A stretch of DNA of 24,574 nucleotides, from the NCBI GenBank assembly GCA_027365815.1, contig DAHXLV010000019.1, positions 1 through 24,574 of the forward strand. The letters are read 5' to 3'. Positions 6,219-17,200 of the stretch are shown here, piece by piece. How positions within the stretch are numbered: the first letter of the stretch is position 1; each line of letters begins with the position of its first letter. The notes below the pieces were generated by a model that was given only the letters and a program-made list of their open reading frames with translations, made no database searches and was not told the DNA's origin. The DNA comes from Microcaldota archaeon. Lineage in GTDB: Archaea; Micrarchaeota; Micrarchaeia; Micrarchaeales; Micrarchaeaceae. A program made the translations under genes and the position numbers.

Positions 6219-7379
6219 ATGAGCAAGGAACGCGGCTTTTTGAGCCCTAGGACGATATTCGGTTCTGGAAGCCTGGCCAGCATAGGCGCGGAGGCGGGCA
6301 GGTTTGGAGTCAGGAGAGTTGCGGTTTTCACCACCAAGGGCGTGTTCAACAGCGTTTCAGCGACAGCGATAACAAGCTCTTTGGAGAAGGAGGGCGTATC
6401 GTCCAGCTTCTTTACCGATATAGAGCCTGAGCCATCCGTTTCTACAGCGGAGAAAGCGCTTGCATTCATAAAGGAGAGTGGCGCAGAGGGTGTAATAGGA
6501 GTCGGAGGCGGCAGCGTGATGGACGTAGCCAAGGCGGCTGCTGCAGCAGCCACTAACAACGGCCTTGCGGCATGCGCAGGCATCAATTCGGCCAAGAGCC
6601 CAGCCCTGCCAATGATACTTGTGCCAACAACGGCAGGAACCGGCTCTGAAGCTACGACAGTTTCAGTGCTCATAGACGCACAGGGCAAGAAGTTCGTAAT
6701 ATACAGCAGGCACCTGCTCCCAAGCACCGCGTTGATTGACCCTCTTCTCACCCACACGATGCCGAAGGACGTCACCGTTCATTCAGGGATGGATGCGCTG
6801 TGCCATGCGGTAGAATCATACTTATCGGTAAATTCGAGCAAGACCAGCGAGGCGATGGCGCTGTCAGCGATAAGCCTTATCGCGGAGGCGTTGCCGGCTG
6901 CGGCAAAGGACCCTTCGAACGCGTCCGCAAGGCACGACATGTCATTGGCTGCTCACCTGGCGGGTGTCGCAATGACAAACAGCGGTGCTGAGGTAGATGG
7001 CTGCCCGATAGCAGGCGCAGGAATAACCCATGCAGTTGGCCTTGCAATAGGCGCAAGATACAGCTTGCCGCACGGGCTCTCCGTAGGAATGGTGCTGCCC
7101 CATGCAATGAACGCGCTAAAGGAATCATCCAGGAGTAGGCTTGAGAGTGTAGGCAACGCGATTGCGGGTAGGCCGGATGCAGACGCCGCAATAGACAAGA
7201 TAAATAAGATAATGCTGGAGAGTGGGATGAAGAGGAGCATTAGGGAATGCGGCAAGGGCGGCAGCGCAGACATCGAAGGCATAGTGAACGATTCTCTTTC
7301 GGCCAAGCGCCTTCTTGTCAACTGCTCAAGGGAGATATCGAAGGACGACATGCAACAGATTGTTGGCATGATAATGTAG
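6219..7379 (+). CDS. Iron-containing (group III) alcohol dehydrogenase
   Basis: A 386-aa NAD(P)-dependent alcohol dehydrogenase of the Fe-ADH family. GVGGGSVMDVAKA near residue 93 binds the nucleotide, and PTTAGTGSEAT follows. The four metal ligands are in place: Asp192 and His196 in MDALCHAVES, His271 in ITHAVG, and His285 in SLPHG. The four-residue and 14-residue spacings match FucO-type enzymes. It starts 5 nt after the HMG-CoA reductase stop and ends 8 nt before mevalonate kinase, so it is an integral operon member. Glycerol-1-phosphate dehydrogenase belongs to a related superfamily branch, but this sequence looks like a standard alcohol/aldehyde enzyme. The substrate is unknown; an isoprenoid alcohol, or the aldehyde product of the aminotransferase, are guesses from context. 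Confidence 0.85.
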   Translation: MSKERGFLSPRTIFGSGSLASIGAEAGRFGVRRVAVFTTKGVFNSVSATAITSSLEKEGVSSSFFTDIEPEPSVSTAEKALAFIKESGAEGVIGVGGGSVMDVAKAAAAAATNNGLAACAGINSAKSPALPMILVPTTAGTGSEATTVSVLIDAQGKKFVIYSRHLLPSTALIDPLLTHTMPKDVTVHSGMDALCHAVESYLSVNSSKTSEAMALSAISLIAEALPAAAKDPSNASARHDMSLAAHLAGVAMTNSGAEVDGCPIAGAGITHAVGLAIGARYSLPHGLSVGMVLPHAMNALKESSRSRLESVGNAIAGRPDADAAIDKINKIMLESGMKRSIRECGKGGSADIEGIVNDSLSAKRLLVNCSREISKDDMQQIVGMIM

Positions 7380-7387
7380 TGCGGGCT

Positions 7388-8419
7388 ATGGATGTCAAAG
7401 CACCCGGTGTGGTAAAGCTCCTTGGAGAGCACGCGGTAGTATATGGGAAATTGGCAGTGGCAGTCGCGGTGTCGTTATACGCCACAGCAAAAGTATCTGA
7501 TTCGGAGGGCGACAGCATTACAGTATCGCTGCCTGACATAGATGAAAAACGTTCCATTAGCGGTCAGGAACTAGAGCGCTTGTACTCCAACTACAAATCG
7601 GCGGAGATCAATGCGTTTGTGGAGGAGGAGGGGAAAAAATACGGGAAGGCGCTCCCTTTCGCGGTTGTGGCTGCGAGGCTGCACGCAGAGGGTGTGGCCG
7701 TTCTTGGAAAGAGCGTAACAATAACATCAGATATACCGATAGGGTCAGGATTGGCAAGCAGCGCGGCATGCTCCACCGCTTTTGCAACGGCATTGATAAG
7801 CTCTGGAAGGGGGCGCATGGAGGATGAAACTGTTATAGACATAGCGCGCGATGGCGAGAGGGTTGCGCATAGGAACCGCGGCGCCGGAGCCATAGACGTC
7901 AGCACAAGTTTCCACGGAGGGGTGGTCAGCTTTGAAAAGTCAAGGGGCGCAAAGAAGGAGCAGGTTAACGCCCTGCCTGACTTGGTACTGGTGGACACAG
8001 GACCGAAACTCAGCACTGCGGTTACCGTAGGCAGGGTGTCAGAGCATTACAAGAAGGATAAGGAGCTCACGGAGCGTATACTTGAGGAGATAAACAGGTG
8101 CTCCGTGGCGGGGCTCACGGCCCTCAAAGACGGTCAGTTTAAATCACTCGGGGCCCTCATGTATGAGGATCAGGAGTGCCTAAGGCAGTTGGACGTTTCG
8201 AGCCCGGCGCTTGATAAAGCGGTTGAAATCGGGAAAAGCGCGGGAGCCTTCGGTGTGAAGCTGAGCGGCGGAGGCGGTGGAGGGATCGCCGTCGCAATCG
8301 GAAGCAACCCTGATAGGATAGTAGACGCCATGAAACTTGCTGGCTTCGTTTCCCATATAACGTCAATAGCCGAGGAAGGGGCAAGGAGCTATATGAAAAT
8401 CAGATACCAAGACCAATGA
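7388..8419 (+). CDS. mvk: Mevalonate kinase
   Basis: A 343-aa GHMP-superfamily kinase that phosphorylates mevalonate at the 5-position using ATP. It starts MDVKAPGVVKLLGEHAVVYG, with the typical substrate-region GEHAVVYG at 13-20. The GHMP phosphate-binding loop SDIPIGSGLASSAA covers about 113-126. Asp170 in GAIDVSTSFHGG fits the catalytic base position. The Gly-rich LSGGGGGG motif lies near 292-299. ATG 7388 is chosen because the family N-terminus begins there; a longer in-frame extension to 7247 would overlap the dehydrogenase gene. It is 8 nt downstream of the dehydrogenase and 4 nt upstream of the decarboxylase gene. Confidence 0.92.
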   Translation: MDVKAPGVVKLLGEHAVVYGKLAVAVAVSLYATAKVSDSEGDSITVSLPDIDEKRSISGQELERLYSNYKSAEINAFVEEEGKKYGKALPFAVVAARLHAEGVAVLGKSVTITSDIPIGSGLASSAACSTAFATALISSGRGRMEDETVIDIARDGERVAHRNRGAGAIDVSTSFHGGVVSFEKSRGAKKEQVNALPDLVLVDTGPKLSTAVTVGRVSEHYKKDKELTERILEEINRCSVAGLTALKDGQFKSLGALMYEDQECLRQLDVSSPALDKAVEIGKSAGAFGVKLSGGGGGGIAVAIGSNPDRIVDAMKLAGFVSHITSIAEEGARSYMKIRYQDQ

Positions 8420-8423
8420 TTTT

Positions 8424-9470
8424 ATGGATGATATAACTGCGACTGCTGTAGGTACACCCAATATAGCGCTTGTTAAGTATTGGGGGCGCAGGGATGCGGT
8501 GCTGAACTTACCTATGAACTCATCGTTCAGCCTCACACTAGATGAAAGCCTGCGCACAACCACAAGCGTCATGTTTTCCGATTCGCTTGCGGAGGATTCT
8601 TTATATGTGGATGGTGAAATCCAGAATCTCAATGACCCAAAAAATGAGAAGTCGGCCTTTGCTGGCAAAGTTATAGGGATTTTGAGGAGTATGTCTGGTG
8701 TGGAATCCAAGGCGCTGGTGGTATCCACGAACACTTTTCCGAAATCTGCTGGCTTTGCGTCGAGCGCCTCTGGAGGAGCCGCCCTTGCAATGGCTGCGTC
8801 GGAGGCTCTTGGCCTGAAACTGGATAGGAGATTGCTCTCGATAATCGCAAGGCAAATAAGCGGAAGCGCCTGCAGGAGTGTATGCGGAGGTTTTGTAGTG
8901 TGGAAGGCTGGTGAAAAAGGGGATGGCACTGATTCATATGCGGAGAGTATAGCTCCGGCATCCCACTGGCCCGATGTGATAGATGTAATAGCAACTATAA
9001 GCTCTGCGAAAAAAAAGATATCGTCCAGCGAAGGTCACACTCTCACCCCGAAAACTAGCGAGTTATACAGGGCCAGGCCAGGGATAGCGGAGGAGCACGT
9101 GAAAAGAATTATAGAGGCAGTGAGGCAAAAGGACTTTGGTACTGTAGCCGAGATAACGATGAAGGACAGCAATAGCATGCACGCGGTGATGCTCGACTCT
9201 TTCCCGCCCATAACATACTTGAATGATATATCTAGGGCGGTAATCTACGCGATACATGAACTAAATAACGCAGAAGGCACGCCGATAGCAGCATACACAT
9301 TCGATGCGGGGCCAAATGCACACGTGATAACACTTAAACAGCACAAGAATAAAGTTGTAAGCGCATTGCGCGACATAGCTGGAGATGGCGTGGTGGTAGC
9401 AGGGCTTGGCGAGGGTCCTAGGCTTCTAAGCGAGAAAGAATCATTGATAAAAGATGGTGTACCCACATAG
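8424..9470 (+). CDS. mvaD: Mevalonate (di)phosphate decarboxylase homologue
   Basis: A 348-aa GHMP-fold decarboxylase. Hallmarks are VKYWGRRD (Lys18), LPMNSSFSLTL, SAGFASSASGGAAL, SGSACRS with Arg151, and FDAGPNA with Asp294. These Arg/Asp positions correspond to R158 and D302 of the yeast diphosphomevalonate decarboxylase, so decarboxylase activity, rather than a bare kinase, is expected. Because the operon also holds isopentenyl phosphate kinase and no phosphomevalonate kinase, the likelier substrate is mevalonate 5-phosphate, giving isopentenyl phosphate as in Haloferax. That assignment is by context; sequence alone does not separate the two specificities. It starts 4 nt after the mevalonate kinase stop. 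Confidence 0.88.
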   Translation: MDDITATAVGTPNIALVKYWGRRDAVLNLPMNSSFSLTLDESLRTTTSVMFSDSLAEDSLYVDGEIQNLNDPKNEKSAFAGKVIGILRSMSGVESKALVVSTNTFPKSAGFASSASGGAALAMAASEALGLKLDRRLLSIIARQISGSACRSVCGGFVVWKAGEKGDGTDSYAESIAPASHWPDVIDVIATISSAKKKISSSEGHTLTPKTSELYRARPGIAEEHVKRIIEAVRQKDFGTVAEITMKDSNSMHAVMLDSFPPITYLNDISRAVIYAIHELNNAEGTPIAAYTFDAGPNAHVITLKQHKNKVVSALRDIAGDGVVVAGLGEGPRLLSEKESLIKDGVPT

Positions 9471-9475
9471 GAGAT
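9470..9475 (+). promoter_or_regulatory. Shine-Dalgarno site for isopentenyl phosphate kinase
   Basis: GGAGAT overlaps the last base of the decarboxylase stop codon and lies a few bases ahead of ATG 9479. It fixes that start, and it is one of the few clear ribosome binding sites in the operon. Confidence 0.6.
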
Positions 9476-9478
9476 TTC

Positions 9479-10291
9479 ATGGCTGAGTTATATATGGTAA
9501 AGATTGGTGGAGGGAGCATTACCGACCCAGATAAGCCCAGGACAGCGCGAAGGGACGTGATATCAAGGCTTTTGGAGGAGGTTTATGACGCCCAGAAAGA
9601 GAAGGGGTTTAACGTAATAATAGGACACGGTAGCGGCTCCTTCGGTCACGTAACAGCCAAGGAATACAGAGTTAATGAGGGGCTTATAAACAAAGATAGC
9701 ATTAGGGGCGCCATCCTGACCAAGGTTGTTGCCAGTGAGCTTAACTCCATTGTTATAGATGAAGCGGTTAAGCTCGGTATCCCAGTATTCCCGTTCTTTC
9801 CGTCGAGCTTCGCACTTGCTGAGGGGAGGAGGCTTGAGCAAGGTTTTGTGAGTCATATAGCTGACATAATTGCGCGCGGATTCATACCGCTAGTGCACGG
9901 AGATGTTGTGGTAGACTCCAAACAAGGAATATCAATAGCGTCTACAGAGGAAGTGCTGCGGTTTATATCGACGAGGATTCCAGTAAAGAAGATCGTGCTT
10001 GCAACAGATGTGGATGGCGTATATGACAAGGATCCGAACAAGCACCCTGATGCTAAACTCATTGAAAAGGTAACCCCGAAAAACATCGATGATGTAGTAT
10101 CTGGAGCCAACGTGGCACATAAGGTCGACGTTACAGGTGGAATGAGAACAAAGGTGTCCATACTCTACGACATAGTCAGAGCTGGTAATGGCACAACAGG
10201 GTACATACTTAACGCGCAGACTCCTGGCGCGCTTAGAAGTTTACTTCACGGCGATACAAACACAAAGTGCACAGAGATAAGAGCCATTTAG
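9479..10291 (+). CDS. ipk: Isopentenyl phosphate kinase
   Basis: A 270-aa amino-acid-kinase-family enzyme converting isopentenyl phosphate to isopentenyl diphosphate with ATP. The N-terminal VKIGGGSITDPDKP is the IPK signature. IIGHGSGSFGH places the diagnostic phosphate-binding His at residue 57, which separates IPK from glutamate and acetylglutamate kinases. ATDVDGVYDKDPNKHPDAK near 175-193 is the nucleotide-binding part, and VTGGMRTKV follows. It is the last gene of the operon and completes the alternative mevalonate branch. After its stop come 45 bp and then the uppP gene with its own TATA box. Confidence 0.93.
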   Translation: MAELYMVKIGGGSITDPDKPRTARRDVISRLLEEVYDAQKEKGFNVIIGHGSGSFGHVTAKEYRVNEGLINKDSIRGAILTKVVASELNSIVIDEAVKLGIPVFPFFPSSFALAEGRRLEQGFVSHIADIIARGFIPLVHGDVVVDSKQGISIASTEEVLRFISTRIPVKKIVLATDVDGVYDKDPNKHPDAKLIEKVTPKNIDDVVSGANVAHKVDVTGGMRTKVSILYDIVRAGNGTTGYILNAQTPGALRSLLHGDTNTKCTEIRAI

Positions 10292-10303
10292 AGACCGGAG
10301 GGC

Positions 10304-10315
10304 TTATTTATTAAT
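10304..10315 (+). promoter_or_regulatory. TATA box for uppP
   Basis: TTATTTATTAAT lies about 25-28 bp upstream of ATG 10337, the right spacing for a leaderless archaeal transcript. uppP may therefore be expressed independently of the upstream operon. Confidence 0.55.
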
Positions 10316-10336
10316 CTTACCGGCTAATTCTAGCGT

Positions 10337-11212
10337 ATGACAACATTAATCCAGGTTTTTTACTCCATCATAATAGGCGCCGTGCAGGGCATATCTGAAT
10401 GGCTGCCGATAAGCAGCAAGACCCAGGTGCTGCTCGCATCGCAGGCGCTGCTGCACCTAAACTTCCAGCAGGCCTACTCTTTCGGCCTGTTCATGGAAAT
10501 AGGCACCATCCTCGCGGCTGTGATATACTTCAGGCGCGATGTCTACTCTCTCATAAAGGTGGTATTGCTCCGTGGCACTACAATGGAGAAGAAGCTCTTC
10601 GTTTACGTGCTGGTAGCTACAATAGTTACAGGCCTTATAGGCGCGCCGCTTTACCTGATAGCAGACTCGATAACCGGCATATCCGTAGGGATACCGATGA
10701 TGGTGATCGGAATTATCCTGCTTGGCGACGCTTTCTTCATATGGTATTCCAGGAAAAAGAGGCACGAAGGTAAAGCACCAAACACGAGGAAGTTCGATAG
10801 CCTAAACATGAAGGATTACATAATTATCGGGATTGCACAGGGCATAGCGGCGCTGCCAGGGGTTAGCCGCTCTGGGATAACTACAAGCGCGATGTTCCTC
10901 ATGAACGTTGAGGCCGATGAGGTATTCAGGCTGTCATTTATAGTGGGTATATTTGCTTCTGCCGGGGCGTTCGCCTTAACGACGCTGGCAAGCCACACTA
11001 ATGTATCGACAGCGCTTGCAGGCATAGGCATGGCGGGGCTTTTGATAGCTATTGCTGTTGCAACTGTGGTGAGCTTTCTGCTGATAGACTTCTTGATAAA
11101 GATAGCCAGCAAGAAGAAGATTGTATACCTGATAAGCGCGCTTGGGATTATAGCCCTGGCGAGCGGTGTGCTCTACATAATATACGGCACGATGGGCATA
11201 CCAGTTTTCTGA
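10337..11212 (+). CDS. uppP: Undecaprenyl-diphosphatase (BacA/UppP family)
   Basis: A 291-aa multi-pass membrane phosphatase that removes one phosphate from a polyprenyl diphosphate, recycling the lipid carrier used for sugar assembly. It has the two family motifs: GAVQGISEWLPISSKTQ near the N-terminus, containing the acidic/Gln cluster and the SSK, and PGVSRSG at 174-180. Around eight hydrophobic segments are visible. In archaea the natural substrate is probably a dolichyl- or similar polyprenyl diphosphate. Its position after the isoprenoid precursor operon and its closeness to surface-glycan genes suit this role. It converges with the surface-protein gene, leaving 4 nt between stops. Confidence 0.92.
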   Translation: MTTLIQVFYSIIIGAVQGISEWLPISSKTQVLLASQALLHLNFQQAYSFGLFMEIGTILAAVIYFRRDVYSLIKVVLLRGTTMEKKLFVYVLVATIVTGLIGAPLYLIADSITGISVGIPMMVIGIILLGDAFFIWYSRKKRHEGKAPNTRKFDSLNMKDYIIIGIAQGIAALPGVSRSGITTSAMFLMNVEADEVFRLSFIVGIFASAGAFALTTLASHTNVSTALAGIGMAGLLIAIAVATVVSFLLIDFLIKIASKKKIVYLISALGIIALASGVLYIIYGTMGIPVF

Positions 11213-11216
11213 ATGC

Positions 11217-14200
11217 TTACCACTTTATCTTTGGCACGCTCTTGTGGGGTTTCCTTTTCTTGTAGAGCAGGTAGGATCCCGCTAGGACCGCCACGATCGC
11301 GGCGGCTGCCGCCACAGGAATCATCGGGCTGGCGAGTACTCCGTATGGCTTCGCAGCGGCTGTGCCGCTTACGTTATTTGCAGCTTGTTCGGTTAATCCT
11401 GGCTGTGACGGATTCGACTGCTGCGTGCTTGCCGCGCTGCTCTTTGAAGTCGAGATGCTGTTCTGCGGTGGCTGCTGTATGTGGTTGCTCTGTGTGCTCG
11501 TGTAGTAGAACTGCACCTGCACAGTCTGCTCTATCGGCGTGTAAGATATGCCCTGCAGCTGCATATAGATGGTTGCAGTGCTGTTGCTCATTATCTCCAT
11601 AGTCTGGCCGCCCTGCAGGGTGTATGACTGCCCGTTGACCGTCAAACCTGCGCTTGTCGGAGTTATGAAGTTCTCAACGACGCTTATTCCGTTGGCGAGG
11701 TTTATATTGACCTTGTTAAGCTGGGTTAAGTTAGTCACTTCATATCCATTAGAAATTTTTGTGACAGTAGGTCCCTGAGCTCCACCGCCTCCGCCGCTGC
11801 CTACGGAGCCACCGCCGCCGCCTCCACCACCTCCGCCACCGCCTCCGCCGCCTGGGCCTGTTGTGCCGCCTGCGGATTTGGCGAATATTGCAACAATCGG
11901 ATCAGGGGATATGTTGAATGTCAGAGTGCACGCGCTTGAGTTCTGGGTGAACGTGCTTATCGGCTGCCAGTTTCCACTGACAAGCAGGTATGGCGCCGGC
12001 GAGCTGAGAGAGCAGTTGTACCTAGAGACTATTGTGACGTTGCTTATCGTGCTCCCGTTGCCGTGCACGCTTATGTTGAGTATGTAGAGTTTTGCATTGA
12101 GAGACGCAGGCAGGGGTACGTTCGCATAAGTGGCATTTGCGGTAACGTTCCGTATCAATACTGTAACGTTCTCCGTGATTGACGACTCAAATGTTATTTG
12201 GGTGTCGGCCTTCGTATAGTTGAGCGTGATCAGAGACCCTGACGGTGCTGTGAGGTTTACAGTTGTACTCGAATTGGTCAGGAGCCACGGCTTAACATGT
12301 ATTGTTGCTCCGTTGGTTGCATTAAAGTAATGCGGTGTCGCGACGACTTTATTGAACACAACGTTTGAGCCGAGTATTGCTACTGGCTGGTCAAGGGCGT
12401 ACGGTCCATAAATCTGGCCGTTACTCTCCAATGTTGTTTGGTAGCCAAGGGTGTTGCCTTTCGTTTGCTGGACCACGGCCGCTATAGAGTGTATGGATGT
12501 GTTATTTGGAGCGCCGGGCATTGACACTGCCTGGCCTACGACAAATGGCCCGTATTGCTCAGGGCTGCCCATGCCTTGCTGGTATCCTAATTGCGAAACT
12601 GAAAACATTAGCTGGTCCGGAAAGTCTGCATAATCGATTGTCAAGGAGGTTGGTGTAATTTGTGCTATTTTGCTGCCGCGCTCTGTGCGGAACCCCACTC
12701 CGGCGTTTATGATTCTACCCTGAGTGGATTCATAGGTCATGTTGTTTGCCGTTCCTTCAGGAGCAGGCTGCCCCGCGGACGAGTTGAGTAGGAAGATAGT
12801 ACTTGATGTAGATTCGTGTATGTTAAATGACAGCGAGTCCTTGTACTGCAAATTGCTTGCAATCGGGTATTCATTGACCGTGTATGTGAACCCATCGGAC
12901 GCAAATTTATTGGTAGGTGTTGTTCCGGATATAGGAGCAAGTGTAAAGTTGGCGCTGTAAGGGACGTTTTGTGCGTTGTATGTAATGCTCAAATTGTTCG
13001 ATGACTGCACTCCGTAATAAGGCTTTCCTGTCAGGTTATATAGCAATGCTGGTGCTATGCTGGTAAGGGCAGCAATTGTGGAGATATTTGTAAGCGTGTT
13101 GCCGGAGTATCCCATCTCGTTTATAGAGACCGTTAATGGAATTGCCCTGTCTATACCTATGTAACTAACATTATGGAATCCTAACTGAAGGGGTTTTACA
13201 GTAGTTGTGCCGTTAAATATGACCGATTCTACCAATGGCGAGTCGCTGGCGCCGCTTCCTTTTATTGTGACTATAAGCGGATAGGTATTGTTTATCGCCC
13301 AACTGCTTGCGTGGTCGTATATCGAAATTGTATCGTTTTTGGCTACATTTGTTCCCACATATGGATTCTGCTCAAATGCGTATGGGGTGAGGTCGTACAC
13401 CGCCTGCGTTGATTGCAGTCCATCGTAAGAGAAGGCGTTAGGTATTCCGCTAGTAACTGTGAGAAGCTGCGCAGGCTCGGTTATGTTGGTTATTTGCTGC
13501 CCAGGGAACGTATTCTGGTATGATAAACCCGATACCGAGCTTGTCTGGAATTTTATTGGATCAGAATTACTGCCAAGGTTGTCACCCAGGAACTGGACAC
13601 CAGACAGCGTCTGCCCTGGCAAGATAGACGCCGGAGTGGTATTGTATACTATTATGCTCTGCAGCATGTTTGGCGTGCTACCTCCCGATTTGTTCGTCCA
13701 TAAGAGTATGGCATTGAGACCTGGATTTGAACGGCTTAGCATCTCGCCGTTCGTGAAGTTGTTTATATCGGTATATACTGCCAGTTTCGCGTATCTTTGG
13801 CTTGTGTATAAGCCGTCAAACGACTGGTTGACATATACATACACAAATTGGCCGGAAACGTTGAATAATTCCGTATGTCCGGGGTATATCCTGGTTATGT
13901 TTGTGAGGTTTCCATAGGATAGTATATTTATGAATGCAGGGCTTGTGCCATTCGAGTTCGGGTTCCCAATACCTTGAAGTATGACGGTGATAGCTCCTAT
14001 TGTGATGTTCTCCCCCGTATACAGAGTTGTGAGGGGGGAATACGCGCTTGATGTTTGAATCGAACCTCCTGGAACCGTAGTTGAGGGGTTAACGCGCTGC
14101 GTAGGCGGAGTATAGTTCATTATATGGAATATGAATCCATTCATGGAAAAGTTTGCATAGTTTATCGCATCAGAAGGCGTCCTTGATGGTATCGGATTAC

Positions 14201-17200
14201 CGAAAGACATCTGATATGCAACACCGGCGCTCTCAAGTTCGTAACTGGCTACCGAGCTCTGCTGGTTGTAGACAGGGAACCCGCTCAGCCACTCCGTCTC
14301 CGTTTCTTGATATGGCCCAGAGTTGAGGAGTAACCATGGCGCCTGCGCATTTGTTATCCTAAGAAGGTTGTCGGATTTTGGTTTTGAGCCGCTGCCCTGG
14401 AACGTAAAGAAATTAAGCCCCCCTCCGTTGGATCCTGCAGAGACTTCTGCACCTATCGGCACGTAGGATATTGCAGCGTACGGAGAGGCATTGTATTGCA
14501 GCGCACTTGTCTCTAGATACGCGTATGGAGAGGAGGACTGTAGGGATTTAGTCGCTGAAATATTATTGTACTCTATTCCTCCGTTGAGCACCGATCCTAT
14601 CGGCGCAGTAAATACGTACGATCCCAATCCAGACACATTTGCATTAGAGAGGATCCACACTTGCGGGTTTGTGAGCGTTGCGTACTCCGTATAGACCGAA
14701 ACTTGCGTTGACCCTGTAGAGTTTGGAACAAACGCCATTGTGGCGGTTCCGCCGCCCGCAGGTATCGTGCCGTTTGCGATAATGCGGTTGCCGTATCTTA
14801 CCGCGGTGGTGAACGGCCCAAGGCTGCTTGCATTTGATATTGTCTCCTTTACGTACTCCGTCTGTCCTATGTTGACCGTGCTGTTCAGGAACGTCACGTT
14901 TATTTTAGGATGCGGCTGTGCTGTAATTGGCGTTGCAGTAAGCCTCATCCGAGCGAACTTCAGGTACCCGTACAACCCGGCGAACGTCTGGTTCACGTAT
15001 ATCGATATATTATAGCCCCCGTACGAGGCCCTTTGCGTGCCACCCGGTAGTATTTGGTACTGACCCTCAAATGTATTGTTGTAATAGAGGCTGATTGCCG
15101 CGGCCGATGTGCCGTTCGCGCTTGGCACGCTCAGATCTGTGAGGTCCGTGTTGAATAGCATACATGTATCATTATGGCCTACGTAGACCACTGCCAGAGT
15201 GCTGCACCCAGGCGCAGTGCTGCACGGGCTTGAGCACCCGTTAGGCGTAGTGTTAACGGTCAATATCATCTTTGCGTACTTTTGATAAGCATAAAGCCCA
15301 GCAAATGTTGAGTTCAGGTATATCTTCAGGTTATGCCCGGAGTAGGTGAATATTCCTGATGCCCCGGGACTCAAAGTTGTCACATTGGTGAGAGTACCAT
15401 TGTAATAGATATTCAGCGCGGCAGGGGATATCCCGTCTGAATTTGGATGACCTATGTCACCCACCTCAACAGAGAATGGCGTGCATGTTGTACTGTTTCC
15501 AACATGGATCGTAATTAGTGACCCGCATGCTGGGGGAGGCGGACATGATGTAGGCGTACACCCTCCGTTTGTATGCGAAACGCTGATCTCCATCTCAGCA
15601 AATCGCTGGTATGCATAAAGGCCTGCGAATGTCCGATTTATGTGTACAGTGAGATTGTGTTGCGAATATGTGAATACCTTATTGGAGCCTGGCATGATCG
15701 AGGTAATGTTGATGAGTATCCCGTTATAGAATATGTCCAAGCCTGCAGGGGATGTTCCGTTTGCGTTAGGTTGCCCCAGATCGGTTAACTGCACAATGAA
15801 TGGTGCGCAGGTGTCGTTCTGGCCGAGATATATCAGTACAGTGGAGTTACACCCGGATAGTGATGGCGGGGGAGAGAAGGATATGTGTATTGTGTTCCCT
15901 GAGTCAACGTACCCAGAAGATGGGTATGCCATATACAGCGTGGACTGGTAAGCCACACCAGGCACAAAAAATTCGTATGTTCCAGTCGATAAATTAAATA
16001 TTATGGTGTTTGTAGTGCTATTTTCAGATATACGGTTATAATTCACGGTCCAATTAAAGCCGCTCGGGAGGCCAGATTCTATAAACTTTGTTTGCAGCGT
16101 TGATGGCTGGGTGACATTCAAAAGAATCTTTGCGTATTTCTGATACGCGTATAGCCCATCAAACGTCTGGTTTATGTAAACATGAAGGACGTATCCGTGC
16201 ACAGAGAATGCAGTTGGAACCTTCGGCATTACCGAAGATACGTTTACGATCGTGCCGTTGTAATAAACGTTTATAGCCGCAGGTGAGATTCCGTTGGAGT
16301 TCGGCTGCCCCAGATCGGTTAACTGCACAATGAATGGTGCGCAGGTGTCGTTCTGGCCGAGATATACGGTATCGGTAACGTTGCATCCTGACAGTTGTGG
16401 GGTATGGGTGACATTCACTGTGATTTTTTGTGAGTTTTCGCTTATTAGGGGATTATAAGCGGAGTCCATAGCCGCGTAATAGTATGTTGCAGTAAGATTA
16501 GGGTATAGGGTTATTGAATTGCTCGCAGTGATGTTTGTCAGGGTATTGTCCGCGTACCAGTAGTAATGGTAAGGCGCTGTGCCACCTACCGCCTGGCCGT
16601 ATAGGGTAACCGGCTGTCCTGCTGTTATATTTACTCCGCTTGCCGCCAGCGGCATGACCGACAATTGCTGGTTGACATTTAAGGCAGCAGGGGCTCCGTA
16701 TGTTCCGTTGACATCTACACAGACGTAAAATGTGCCCGCATTGTCTGGCGAGAATTGCTGTGTGCTAGTATTTCCATACACAGTGGAGTTCTGCATTGTT
16801 ACGCTGCCCGGGCAACTTGCAGACGCACCAACCGACCATCTGACGTTATAATCAGACTGCGTACTTCCATACCATGATGCTGCCATATTTATTTTCTGTC
16901 CAAGGTCCATTATCGCGTTTGCGGGGGTTATGTGAGGCTTAAGAGGGGGTGCCTTTAAGTCAACCAATTCATCGTTGCACGATCCACCTCCGCCACCAGT
17001 CTTGAAACTGACATTATATACCCCGGCAGGTGGGTTGATGGTTTGTATGTACGTGCTGCAGCGTGCATTGGTTGTGTTTGTCACAACAAAATTGCCGGTA
17101 GTGCTAGTAATTCTGTACGTTATGGCGCCGCTATTTCCTCCTGCTGCATATATTTGCAACTCGCCCCCGCCCCATTGACATAGCCCGTGTTTTAAAATGC

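Noticed and set aside
7247..7387. N-terminal extension of mevalonate kinase
   Set aside because: It overlaps the dehydrogenase gene in another frame, and the family N-terminus begins at ATG 7388.
11781..11875. Phase-variable microsatellite in the Gly run
   Set aside because: Glycine codons are mixed (GGC, GGA, GGT) rather than a uniform triplet, so slippage is unlikely and selection on the protein explains it.
13755..16398. CRISPR-like array from the regular repeats
   Set aside because: The repeats are long (~280 bp), in frame, divergent at DNA level and encode protein domains.
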